Source: Diospyros lotus (lineage: Eukaryota > Streptophyta > Magnoliopsida > Ericales > Ebenaceae). Taken from it: a stretch of DNA of 64,000 nt. Every line of letters begins with the position of its first letter. Positions within the stretch are counted from its first letter, which is position 1. The notes beneath the pieces were generated by a model. The model was given only the letters and a program-made list of their open reading frames with translations, did no database searches and was not told the origin of the DNA. The position numbers were made by a program, and so were the translations under genes. Below are positions 57,501 through 59,749 of this stretch, in pieces. The stretch lies in the NCBI RefSeq assembly GCF_014633365.1, contig NW_026267105.1, positions 393,950 to 457,949 of the forward strand. The letters are read 5' to 3'.

Positions 57501-57918
57501 ATTTCACAGCTCATATATTATTACTTTCTTGTGTGTGCAGTCATTAGGTGGATGCAACTGTTAAAATTACACAGCTCATATATATATTATTACTTTCTTG
57601 TTTGTGCAGTCATTAGGTGGATGCAACCGGTGTGAGATGATCAATTTGAATCCTGAAGGCGAAGAGGTGCAGAGGGCAAGGGAGCCTTTGGCTACTTTAG
57701 CTTCCTATAGGAGAGTAAAGGTCAGATAAAACACCCTTTAGAAATTCAAGCTGCTTTGGTTGAATGAACTTCAATTCACTGCTATCATGCTATTTCAATG
57801 TATGCAGGGGAAGATACTTTTCGGCATACTACTGAGATACGATAACAGCAATGAAGCGGGGCAAGAAACGGATTCATGGCTTGAGGCGGGAGATGAAGTG
57901 CATCCACAAACAGAATAG
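24475..57918 (+). CDS. ABA3: Molybdenum cofactor sulfurase, 3' half of gene (11 exons)
   Basis: Gene span of the recognised exons: 24475-24591, 28548-28625, 28737-28838, 29457-29556, 29982-30086, 30647-30711, 42335-42486, 54715-54947, 55418-55554, 57610-57720, 57808-57918. Joined they give 1,311 nt, all open, with a TAG at 57916-57918. The family protein has an N-terminal NifS-like PLP-dependent cysteine desulfurase domain and a C-terminal MOSC_N/MOSC module that carries the cofactor. It transfers sulfur from L-cysteine to Moco so that cytosolic aldehyde oxidase and xanthine dehydrogenase become active. Family length is about 820 residues; 436 are here, so the first exons lie left of the window. 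All ten introns are GT-AG with consistent phases, which argues for a working gene. Introns 1, 6, 7 and 9 are swollen by transposons (4.0, 11.6, 12.2 and 2.1 kb). Confidence 0.95.
24592..25269 (+). other. Intron 1, left part; possible solo LTR at 24779-25254
   Basis: Starts at the donor of exon 1. The stretch from TGTTGGAGAGTCC (24779) to CATTTTTACA (25254) has TG...CA ends, a TATA-like CCTGTATAAGTAG box and the size of a copia LTR. The flanking five bases do not match, so a solo LTR is only a possibility. Confidence 0.35.
25265..27734 (+). mobile_element. 2.46 kb solo LTR (long-LTR gypsy family) in intron 1
   Basis: Element 25270-27729, flanked by a perfect 5 bp duplication ATTAT (25265-25269 and 27730-27734). 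Left end TATGATGCCCCGCTCCCACT (TGTAA... in the sister copy), right end GGGTGTTACA. Its interior matches the element at 60704-63354 in several places, e.g. GGACTATGTTTCAACA, GGTGGGAACTAGG, and AATAAGGGTGCAATG versus AGTAAGGGTGCAATG. It has no coding domain. It includes a GC-rich island (25740-25865), a C9/T15 tract (about 25887-25910) and AT-rich sequence to the right. Long non-coding LTRs with these termini are typical of Del/Tekay-like chromoviruses; that assignment is inference. Confidence 0.8.
27735..28547 (+). other. Intron 1, right part
   Basis: AT-rich host intron holding one MITE (28090-28381). It ends with a pyrimidine-rich tract and acceptor TATGTAG at 28541-28547. No other feature recognised. 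Confidence 0.6.
28090..28381. mobile_element. MITE with long terminal inverted repeats
   Basis: 292 bp element. The left end GGTAATGCTATTTGTACATA is mirrored at the right by an end whose reverse complement starts GGTAATGCTATTTATACACA. The inverted similarity continues into the interior (ACACTCACA, ATTATAA, AATTATCAACTA). AT-rich, no coding capacity. No clear target duplication was resolved, so the superfamily (hAT or Mutator type) is open. Confidence 0.8.
28548..28625 (+). CDS. ABA3: ABA3 window exon 2 (catalytic cysteine loop)
   Basis: 26 codons, phase 0: [18 protein letters not shown] to NIE. The [10 protein letters not shown] loop holds the cysteine that forms the persulfide in the NifS-like reaction (Cys430 region of the Arabidopsis protein, from memory of the family). 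All cysteines of the motif are present. Donor GTATTC at 28626. Confidence 0.95.
28737..28838 (+). CDS. ABA3: ABA3 window exon 3
   Basis: 34 codons, phase 0: [20 protein letters not shown], then [14 protein letters not shown]. It completes the conserved end of the desulfurase domain; GKPTGAVR and [10 protein letters not shown] are family hallmarks. Acceptor ATTTAG at 28731-28736, donor GTAAAG at 28839. The preceding intron is only 111 bp. Confidence 0.95.
29457..29556 (+). CDS. ABA3: ABA3 window exon 4 (interdomain linker)
   Basis: 100 nt, starting [12 protein letters not shown] and ending PTK plus one base (phase 1). This is the variable linker between the desulfurase and MOSC parts, usually poorly conserved between species. 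Acceptor ATGCAG at 29451-29456, donor GTGATT at 29557. Confidence 0.85.
29982..30086 (+). CDS. ABA3: ABA3 window exon 5 (MOSC_N start)
   Basis: 105 nt in phase 1 to phase 1. The MOSC_N beta-barrel opening is [20 protein letters not shown], followed by WPLCSS. Acceptor TTGCAG at 29976-29981, donor GTAACT at 30087. Confidence 0.93.
30647..30711 (+). CDS. ABA3: ABA3 window exon 6
   Basis: 65 nt, phase 1 to 0: [20 protein letters not shown] then [10 protein letters not shown] is the conserved MOSC_N motif. Acceptor GAGCAG at 30641-30646, just after a (ATTT)n run; donor GTAAAA at 30712. The next intron is 11.6 kb. Confidence 0.95.
30712..31306 (+). other. Intron 6, left host part
   Basis: AT-rich intron sequence between exon 6 and the copia J insertion. 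No domain, inverted repeat or other element recognised. Confidence 0.6.
31458..32493 (-). pseudogene. Copia J RT end and RNase H
   Basis: Minus strand. 32264-32064 has [20 protein letters not shown] and the catalytic [12 protein letters not shown]. Left of it, to about 31500, degraded RNase H motifs are visible around 31750-31990, with many stops. RT N-terminal motifs are scattered at 32300-32490. Confidence 0.8.
32494..33090 (-). repeat. 294 bp tandem duplication in copia J RT region
   Basis: 32494-32787 is repeated from 32788 to about 33085. Shared landmarks include AGGCCTTTAATGGTGCC (32494 and 32788) and GATGAGGGTTTTGAGTGGA (32748 and 33053). The copies differ by scattered substitutions and indels. 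The second carries an 18-C run (32854-32871) where the first has CACACACACCCCCC. Both copies encode the same degraded pre-RT and RT-start segment. Confidence 0.93.
33091..33957 (-). pseudogene. Copia J integrase C-terminal part
   Basis: The minus-strand frame 33603-33241 reads [20 protein letters not shown], then [20 protein letters not shown] (the post-integrase motif) and LSYDVTFFE. Right of 33610, core motifs are readable with stops as far as the solo LTR. Confidence 0.82.
33958..34232 (-). mobile_element. Solo LTR inside copia J
   Basis: 265 bp LTR at 33963-34227, TGAACAGAAAG to GCATTCCAACA on the + strand (TGTTGGAATGCC...CTGTTCA on the other strand). It is flanked by a perfect 5 bp duplication GTAAC (33958-33962 and 34228-34232). 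The termini resemble the copia D LTR. Its orientation is inferred from those ends. Confidence 0.88.
34233..34913 (-). pseudogene. Copia J GAG-pre-integrase and protease
   Basis: Minus strand. Around 34555-34373 are [20 protein letters not shown] (pre-integrase) and following sequence. To the right, degraded protease and pre-protease sequence continues to 34913 with stops. Confidence 0.7.
34914..35214. mobile_element. Insertion-like segment flanked by GCCTG
   Basis: The segment 34919-35209 interrupts copia J and is bracketed by identical GCCTG (34914-34918 and 35210-35214). It contains an LTR-like part (CGTGTATATATATCCC, AATTCAATAAGAG) up to GCTTATTTCA near 35092. The ends are not clean TG...CA, so its nature is uncertain. 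Confidence 0.35.
35215..36429 (-). pseudogene. Copia J gag and leader
   Basis: Minus strand. A basic RGGRGRGVG stretch and a knuckle [14 protein letters not shown] (35428-35387), whose last Cys is missing in that frame. Further gag helix sequence to about 36200 carries many stops, followed by a leader up to the LTR. Confidence 0.7.
36430..36614 (-). repeat. Copia J 5' LTR (left end uncertain)
   Basis: Ends in GCATCCTTCTAACA on the + strand (TGTTAGAAGGATGC on the element strand) and shares blocks with 31312-31457. No TGGTATCAGAGC-type primer site is found to its left, so the inner boundary is approximate. Confidence 0.55.
36627..36891 (-). repeat. Copia K 3' LTR
   Basis: 265 bp, TGTTAAGAAGAAGG to TTGTCTAACA on the + strand. 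It contains the inverted motif TAGGAAGTTTCCTAATTAGA with a second GTTTCCTA after it. Confidence 0.92.
36892..37386 (-). pseudogene. Copia K RNase H
   Basis: Minus-strand frame 37386-37069: [59 protein letters not shown]. The usual D of the DAD(W/Y) motif is N (TNANY), removing a catalytic acidic residue. The C-terminal tail reads on toward 36970. A polypurine tract lies at 36892-36907. Confidence 0.88.
37383..38637 (-). pseudogene. Copia K reverse transcriptase
   Basis: Two minus-strand pieces. 38637-38125: RTQ-free linker then [55 protein letters not shown]. 38099-37383: [75 protein letters not shown]. The catalytic YVDD box reads YVDE, a loss of the second aspartate. A frame break at about 38100-38125 separates the pieces. 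Confidence 0.92.
38638..40320 (-). pseudogene. Copia K integrase and linker, split by TRIM 2
   Basis: Minus strand. The core C-terminal part 39329-39132 reads [20 protein letters not shown] and [17 protein letters not shown]. 39223-38963 reads [20 protein letters not shown] and [16 protein letters not shown]. The N-terminal core (39702-40320) is recognisable in pieces with stops ([13 protein letters not shown] spans the TRIM site). The linker 38898-38641 is Ser/Pro-rich. Confidence 0.85.
39382..39701 (-). mobile_element. TRIM copy 2
   Basis: About 320 bp. Terminal repeats at 39382-39497 (TGTTGAGAATCCC...TCTCACA) and 39601-39701 (last ~15 bp missing). Primer site TGGTATCAGAGC at 39498-39509 and polypurine tract GTGGGGGGGAG at 39590-39600, all on the + strand, so the element itself reads +. 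The interior matches copy 1 (e.g. CACTTGGGCATGTATCAGTT here, CACCTGGGCATGTATCAGTT there). The host sequence CCTTTTGTTGG continues after it, which gives a CCTTT-type duplicated edge at 39377-39381 and 39700-39704. Strand is listed minus only for its host; its own LTR order reads plus. Confidence 0.88.
40321..40720 (-). pseudogene. Copia K protease with duplicated active-site segment
   Basis: Minus-strand frame 40617-40321 includes [20 protein letters not shown], then [21 protein letters not shown] second copy of the same ~132 bp segment lies upstream (40589-40720), reading [15 protein letters not shown] with the active-site Gly changed to Arg and a frameshift. Confidence 0.88.
40457..40720. 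repeat. 132 bp tandem duplication spanning the protease motif
   Basis: CTTGTGCTAGGACATGG at 40457 is repeated as CTTGTACTAGGACATGG at 40589. The two units run in parallel to about 40720 with a handful of substitutions and one single-A indel (GACAAAAAGC versus GACAAAAGC). Confidence 0.93.
40721..41866 (-). pseudogene. Copia K gag
   Basis: Minus strand. 41825-41631 is the N-terminus, with [11 protein letters not shown]. 41287-41042 has [20 protein letters not shown] and [15 protein letters not shown]. The knuckle region near 40970-40920 reads [20 protein letters not shown], with an intact CCHC pattern. Stops separate the pieces. Confidence 0.85.
41867..41878 (-). promoter_or_regulatory. Copia K primer-binding site
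   Basis: The + strand GCTCTAATACCA, i.e. TGGTATTAGAGC on the element strand, a one-base variant of the tRNA-iMet complement beside the LTR. Confidence 0.88.
41879..42140 (-). repeat. Copia K 5' LTR
   Basis: 262 bp partner of 36627-36891, TGTCAAGAAGGG to GTTTTCTAACC on the + strand. Confidence 0.92.
42335..42486 (+). CDS. ABA3: ABA3 window exon 7
   Basis: 152 nt, phase 0 to 2: [20 protein letters not shown], then [16 protein letters not shown] and GIYSQ plus AG. It corresponds to the MOSC_N middle (family form VPEMSLIKT...FVES). Acceptor TTTGTAG at 42328-42334, donor GTACAC at 42487. It sits between two large transposon-filled introns. Confidence 0.93.
42487..42923 (+). other. Intron 7, left host part
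   Basis: AT-rich host intron between exon 7 and copia L, with a (CT)n stretch at about 42763-42782. No other feature recognised. Confidence 0.6.
42924..43156 (+). repeat. Copia L 5' LTR
   Basis: 233 bp, TGTGGAAGAGTAACTG to CTCTCGCTTCA. It contains TTTGTATATATGGACAG as a TATA-like box. Confidence 0.97.
43157..43168 (+). promoter_or_regulatory. Copia L primer-binding site
   Basis: TGGTATCAGAGC, an exact tRNA-iMet complement, with no gap from the LTR. Confidence 0.95.
43187..44170 (+). pseudogene. Copia L gag
   Basis: [20 protein letters not shown] starts the frame at 43187. After [14 protein letters not shown] a TAG (43376-43378) interrupts it, and the same frame continues open from 43403 with [40 protein letters not shown] and [17 protein letters not shown]. 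The C-terminal knuckle reads [15 protein letters not shown], in which the first Cys of CCHC is Tyr. The frame closes at 44170, with a frame shift toward pol. Confidence 0.92.
44171..44839 (+). pseudogene. Copia L protease and GAG-pre-integrase start
   Basis: Open pieces to 44839. The protease motif is [15 protein letters not shown] near 44352 (DFGA instead of DSGA), followed by [12 protein letters not shown] and [23 protein letters not shown] at 44837-44839 closes the frame in the linker before the pre-integrase zinc motif. Confidence 0.9.
44840..45539 (+). pseudogene. Copia L integrase
   Basis: [19 protein letters not shown] (near 44894) and [14 protein letters not shown], then [20 protein letters not shown] and [41 protein letters not shown], and [16 protein letters not shown]. 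The catalytic residues D, D and E are readable, but stops at about 45175 and 45486 and a frame shift near 44990 break it. Confidence 0.9.
45540..46148 (+). pseudogene. Copia L integrase C-terminus and Ser/Pro linker
   Basis: [40 protein letters not shown], then a Ser/Pro-rich linker ending [14 protein letters not shown], the usual lead-in to copia RT. A stop at 46095-46097 separates it from RT. Confidence 0.9.
46149..47090 (+). pseudogene. Copia L reverse transcriptase
   Basis: [95 protein letters not shown], and the catalytic [11 protein letters not shown], which is intact. A TAG at 46725-46727 breaks the frame; it resumes with [20 protein letters not shown] and [20 protein letters not shown], then a TAA at 47070-47072. 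Confidence 0.95.
47091..47753 (+). pseudogene. Copia L RNase H
   Basis: 220-codon open frame: [93 protein letters not shown], then [15 protein letters not shown]. The last codons run over the polypurine tract into the LTR, as usual for copia elements. Confidence 0.93.
47741..47973 (+). repeat. Copia L 3' LTR
   Basis: 233 bp partner of the 5' LTR, TGTAGAAGAGTAGCTG to CTCTCGCTTCA, followed by the duplicated CTGTT. Confidence 0.97.
48124..48137 (-). promoter_or_regulatory. LINE 3' hairpin
   Basis: The element strand reads CTGGGTATGCCCAG: a 5 bp perfect stem with a four-base loop, just upstream of the poly(A). The truncated copy at 17977-18520 has the identical hairpin at 18030-18043. In other LINEs such 3' structures are recognised by the reverse transcriptase; that role here is inference. 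Confidence 0.6.
48146..51541 (-). CDS. LINE ORF2: endonuclease / reverse transcriptase
   Basis: 1,131 codons without a stop. Residues ~12-238 are an apurinic-type endonuclease ([10 protein letters not shown] at 13, [16 protein letters not shown] at 146, [13 protein letters not shown] at 231). Residues ~510-770 are the reverse transcriptase ([57 protein letters not shown] near 698). Residues ~955-1035 are the zf-RVT zinc-binding module ([18 protein letters not shown]). The likely start is Met1 or Met12 ([11 protein letters not shown]); with Met12 the overlap with ORF1 is 35 nt. It would nick target DNA and prime cDNA synthesis. No RNase H domain is seen. All catalytic motifs I can check are intact. 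Confidence 0.95.
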   Translation of the reverse strand: MSRGVRPPKVFMICASWNIRGFNMPLKHSGVRDLMNRYNIAVMGILECKLNSEKLQRIMATRFQGLSELNNFHSHQAGRILILWDSSKVALEPIDISPQVIHCKAICKVSLISFSISFVYAMHSIVDRRPLWSNLRDFGALCSSPWLVLGDFNNVLSIGDRCNGSEITPYEVKDFVECCVSSGLSDLQSLGCRYTWSNNSVWSKLDRAMVNNCWISEGLQGCANFLPSGFLSDHSPCLVTLFHPSRPSNRPFRFFNMWADHDDFQALVNHHWSHQFFGFKQFIFCKKLRSLKEPLKQLNSAHYTHISARADKASCDLKVAQLALHDDPANHELQNKVAELRKSTSFLKNAERQFLGQLAKCKYIMNSDKCTKFFHALVKRNAKRNYIASITRDDGSISSSQQQVANEFLSYYQNLLGVSSSCQPVDFSVFDAGPRVSSDQVDALAKPISMVEIKEALFDIGDGKSPGPDGFSSYFFKKAWPTIGVDFSEAVLEFFNATSLLKQINHIAIVLIPKSSHSPSVGDFRPISCCNVTYKVISKILAARMAPVMNSIIDRAQAAFIEGRGLVENIHLAQELLRKYNRKRISPRCMIKVDLRKAFDSVSWVFIEAALSGLGFPQQFIGWIMQCVSTTSFPLMINGSLHGFFQGRKGLRQGDPLSPFIFVCCLEYFSRSIKVATNNSEFNFHPKCGDQRIMHLAFADDLLLMARGDPISIKILMDCLNGFGAVSSLSANAFKSSLYSAGIAGPDLEDIRSLTGFPNGSMPFRYLGIPLAAEKLKVSHYAPFVDKMAAFTSAWPSASLSYAGRAELIRAVLQGVESFWLSILPIPSAVIVRIIRLCREFLWNSKHPLVPWKDICLPKKEGGLGFKDIKVWNLALLARSLWDIHQKKDSLWVKWVSHEYLKGQSVWAWSGRSDDSLLLKKLRWIRDKILLEAGSNDATITPLDSWVNNGRFFISAAYNFFRDKGPLRVWASDVWHPSVVPKHAFTLWLAAKAKLLTRDRLLYLDIDRNCALCGTDVETNSHLFFQCPFSKSVWGSIREWLGLSRLMSTIPSALKWLKKEARGSSWQAKVKRIALACTVYYLWNTRNRKIFEDNMPCIDSVIRRIKTQVYMVTFTLYPHVLIQFEALSMGH
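51474..53135 (-). CDS. LINE ORF1: nucleic-acid-binding protein (DUF4283, CCHC)
   Basis: 553 codons open; the second Met (residue 35, [17 protein letters not shown]) is a plausible true start. Residues ~145-285 are a DUF4283-type domain ([60 protein letters not shown]). Residues ~322-335 are a CCHC knuckle [15 protein letters not shown] Lys-rich stretch ([20 protein letters not shown], ~410-430) follows. This is the usual ORF1 of plant L1 elements, thought to coat the RNA. It ends overlapping the start of ORF2 in another frame. Confidence 0.93.
   Translation of the reverse strand: MLFHRSLLLGASGHVRPLWVFGHLGGCYFLRSSFMASKDAPPTGLTDPAIETCINGDALSTSASAMPDNEGPESSTTKSCTLGDEDTVSVNKVEGPSENSPSVPSAPKASGPWVGLFKNSKKQQVHGFALPKFENSGEMLVVDPMEVDNVERALGHCLMGYFAGKFPGKQALLKLCSSWKIPYQYFPHSSGWLVFKFGDAESRDLVLRGGPYFAFGRLLFLKVMPKCFDFDESLDVHLPLWVRFPGLPIDFWNPTLLGRIASRLGVPIASDRNTATKERLSFARALVEIDVSKDLVREVTFKMPCGELRHQRVVYEYEPQFCPLCMLFGHTRQSCKASKQKSVPSEGPVQSPELVPVMGDKIPDPMQQKDPPLKEQEHICVEVSADALVPDKGQPDPTKKKAAKSKSPKKKNKSNPSPKGKEISDPSQAGKVSVQMAGSHQEVISASTSADPPQSVPHVEQAIDLPSSQLVHIEDSDTGGPFTMVTYRKRSSRLRQVQEDHLAEATMAEVQSPLPALVGPSTKVKAPSLKKSVKRGPPSESLHDLCQLEYKRI
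53501..54714 (+). other. Intron 7, right host part
   Basis: AT-rich intron sequence. It contains an RTE-type LINE tail (about 54330-54608) and ends at the acceptor TTAAACAG (54707-54714). The rest shows nothing recognisable. Confidence 0.6.
54330..54608 (+). mobile_element. RTE-type LINE 3' fragment
   Basis: The + strand reads [20 protein letters not shown], then a stop, [20 protein letters not shown], and further degraded sequence ending at GATATGTTGTTGTTTTAG. The phrase RWFGH...GRGRPKKTW and a TTG-repeat tail are characteristic of the 3' end of plant RTE LINEs. Severely 5'-truncated and degraded. Confidence 0.75.
54715..54947 (+). CDS. ABA3: ABA3 window exon 8 (MOSC core)
   Basis: 233 nt, phase 2 to 1: [27 protein letters not shown] begins the MOSC domain. 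Then [15 protein letters not shown] and [36 protein letters not shown] and NEAQFLLIS are family hallmarks. Acceptor AAACAG at 54709-54714, donor GTATGT at 54948 (perfect consensus). If the intron were retained, the frame would end at 55004-55006. Confidence 0.95.
55418..55554 (+). CDS. ABA3: ABA3 window exon 9 (MOSC core)
   Basis: 137 nt, phase 1 to 0: [20 protein letters not shown] then [31 protein letters not shown] is the conserved cofactor-binding block of MOSC proteins. Acceptor TTGCAG at 55412-55417, donor GTAAGT at 55555. Confidence 0.96.
55615..55735. repeat. 53 bp tandem repeat with T tracts
   Basis: GGTGCTTTTGGCATTCATAC with the following CAAAGCACAATGATGATTGA occurs at 55637 and again at 55690, each preceded by a T tract. 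The copies look identical over the unique part. Confidence 0.92.
56155..57178. mobile_element. MITE-like element with imperfect inverted ends
   Basis: Left end TTGGCCCTGTTTGGTTGGC leading into TTCAGTTTTTAGTTTT. The right end, reverse complemented, reads TTGGGCCTTTTGGCAGAG leading into TTTTCAGTTTTACG and TTTTTAGTTTTG. Termini of the GGGCCTGTTTGG type are common in plant non-autonomous DNA elements. No target duplication resolved. The element contains a solo LTR. Confidence 0.5.
56709..57023 (+). mobile_element. Solo LTR in intron 9
   Basis: About 305 bp at 56714-57018, TGTTGATTTATTCTCG to CCCAATTCTAC(A), flanked by AATAC (56709-56713 and 57019-57023). It has a TTCCCTATTAATAGGGAATG palindrome near 56924 and a plausible polyadenylation region after it. 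Strand is chosen from the promoter-like order and is tentative. Confidence 0.7.
57505..57630 (+). repeat. Tandem duplication of exon 10 acceptor and exon start
   Basis: CACAGCTCATATATTATTAC through TTTCTTGTGTGTGCAG and TCATTAGGTGGATGCAAC (57506-57558) is repeated at 57571-57627, with TA additions and one G/T change. The second copy holds the real acceptor (57609) and exon. The first is a decoy acceptor at 57540, followed by seven codons and TAA. Confidence 0.93.
57610..57720 (+). CDS. ABA3: ABA3 window exon 10
   Basis: 37 codons, phase 0: [17 protein letters not shown], then [22 protein letters not shown] is the conserved cysteine motif of the MOSC domain and [11 protein letters not shown] its end. 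Acceptor TGTGCAG ending at 57609, donor GTCAGA at 57721, slightly off consensus. Use of the upstream decoy acceptor at 57540 would give SLGGCNC then a stop. Confidence 0.95.
57808..57918 (+). CDS. ABA3: ABA3 window exon 11 (terminal)
   Basis: 36 codons plus [23 protein letters not shown], then a short acidic end VHPQTE. GKILFG.LLRY is the conserved last strand of the family. Acceptor ATGCAG at 57802-57807 after an 87 bp intron. Confidence 0.94.
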   Translation, partial: GKILFGILLRYDNSNEAGQETDSWLEAGDEVHPQTE

Positions 57919-58450
57919 CCTTGGATCTAGTTAGAAGTTAGAACTTCATAAAGATAAGAGGGATGGGTAATTTTCCTGAACCCCCCCTCTCTCTATAGAA
58001 GAATGCGCATGCCATCTGTGAACAAATGACAACACTGCTGCTTTGTTGAAGAGAAGCCTGTGTACAAACGAGATACTTGAGCTTATCATAGTCAATCTTT
58101 ATTTCATTTTCCAACTCATTCAGGAATTTACAATGATATTCATGCCAAGAATAGAGTACCGACTCTGAAGCCTTGCAGAAAAAGGGCGTATATATATACA
58201 TATATCTAAGATGCCACTGTAAATGTCAGACAAGTTGCTAGTGTTTTCCATAATTGAATTTGTATCTCAAATTTCCAATCCATTTGGCTGGTTTTGATGC
58301 TATTGATGTGGACTCCAGAAGGTTGGGCTTTTCACTTAGTAGTGACATCAATTAGTAAAAGACTATAGCTGTATTGAAGTGATTTTTGTTCCTTTTTTTT
58401 TTTTTTGTTTGGTGTTTAGTCTTGATTGTTTAGGAATTCCCACGTGCATT
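57919..58450 (+). other. ABA3 3' untranslated region and flank
   Basis: Follows the stop codon. It has a (CT)n stretch and a TATATATACATATAT run near 58190-58206. No unambiguous AATAAA signal was fixed; the poly(A) site probably lies within a few hundred bases. Confidence 0.55.
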
Positions 58451-58683
58451 CCACGGGGATGGATCTTTTTTTCTGTTTTTTTAACTTTATTATTATTATT
58501 TTTTATTCTGATTAGGCTGCAGCAAATAGGTTTTTCTTCTGTTGAGATGACAGTGTGGCAGAAAAGTTAACCTGCTGACAAAAAAAAAAAAAGAAAAAAA
58601 ATCCAAAGCATGCAAGCAAAGTTGGTATAGAGCATTTCACAGTTATCTGTTTCAGTTTTTGCTTGTTTTGGATTTAGTTAATA
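58451..58683 (+). repeat. Direct repeat, copy 1
   Basis: The stretch from about GGGGATGGATCTTTT to TTTGGATTTAGTTAA (ending 58683) recurs at 59515-59738. Shared landmarks are TGCAGCAAATAGGTTT, GTTGAGATGA, AGTGTGGC, CCTGCTGAC and GAGCATTTCACAGTTATCTG. Confidence 0.9.
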
Positions 58684-59514
58684 ATTTCTGCAAAATTGTG
58701 ATCTAAGTTTGCCATCCATTTCTTCTTCTTATATATTTCAGTTTTAGTCTGGTGGTCAAACTATTTCAGTTATTAGTTTTAATCTGACAGATAAAAACGA
58801 TAGTTCATTCCTTTGACTGACTTTTACCCATAAACTGAATCAGTCAACTGATCGGTCCCAGTTGAATGGGTTGGATTGGTTGCTTCGGTTCTAACAATAT
58901 TGATCAAAATTATGATATAGAAATTTAAAAATACAAAACTCATTAGATAATACTTAATTAATAGTTTTAAAAACATGTTGAGATCCTCCTATAATTGGAA
59001 AAAGGTTATATAATGATATTAACACAAATTTATGATAAAAATAAAATAAAATTAAAGATCACATATTTAATGAAATTTATGCCTAAACCATAAATATTAT
59101 TTTTCACATTTTGAAAATGATAATAACCTCTCTTGTTACTAAAAAAAAGATATAAAATGATCATTTTATCCCTATTATCTCTCTTCTCCTTTCTCACTTT
59201 TTCTCTCTAAACTAAATGCAAGTAAATTTTATTTAACGAAAATATATAAGCACATTTTAAAAATATATTTTTTTAATTATAAAAATATACTAGATTTTAA
59301 AAATGCTTTGAAAATTTAAAAAAAAAATGAACTTGAAATATGTAATATGCACTTCAACATATATATTTCCTAAAATATAAAAACAATAAAAAATCAAATA
59401 TATATATATATATATATAAAAAGCCAACCACGGTTGGGTTTTGCCATGGTGACCAAGCACGCTTACATATTACATAAACAGAGTCACGTTTATGTAACGG
59501 TAGGGTTTTGCCAT
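58684..59514. other. AT-rich spacer between the direct repeats
   Basis: Strongly AT-rich sequence with a (TA)n tract at about 59399-59418. Just before copy 2, GGTTGGGTTTTGCCATGGTG at 59434 partly recurs as GTAGGGTTTTGCCATGGCGA (59501). No coding region or retroelement domain recognised. Confidence 0.5.
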
Positions 59515-59738
59515 GGCGATGGATCCTTTTTCTGTTTTTCTAACTTTATTTATTTATTTATTTTGGTTGGTTCTGATTAGGTTGCAGCAAATAGGTTTCT
59601 CTTTTGTTGAGATGATAGTGTGGCTGAAAAGTTGACCTGCTGACCCAAAAAAAAAATCCAAAGCACACAAGCAAAGTGGGTTTAGAGCATTTCACAGTTA
59701 TCTGTTTCAGTTTGTGCTTGCTTTGGATTTAGTTAAGT
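59515..59738 (+). repeat. Direct repeat, copy 2
   Basis: Second copy of 58451-58683, about 1,060 bp downstream, in the same orientation, with small indels in the T and A tracts. Confidence 0.9.
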
Positions 59739-59749
59739 ATTAAAGAAAT

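Larger units (their letters stand above)
55555..57609 (+). other. Intron 9 with local duplications and a MITE-like element
   Basis: Holds a ~53 bp tandem repeat with T tracts (about 55615-55735), a MITE-like element (56155-57178) that contains a solo LTR (56714-57018), and a tandem duplication of the acceptor region at its 3' end (57505-57630). Confidence 0.7.

Noticed and set aside
57541..57564. Additional coding exon before exon 10
   Set aside because: It is a partial copy of exon 10 that ends in TAA after seven codons; treated as a decoy acceptor.
59399..59418. (TA)n tract as a regulatory element
   Set aside because: Plain microsatellite in an AT-rich region with no other signal.
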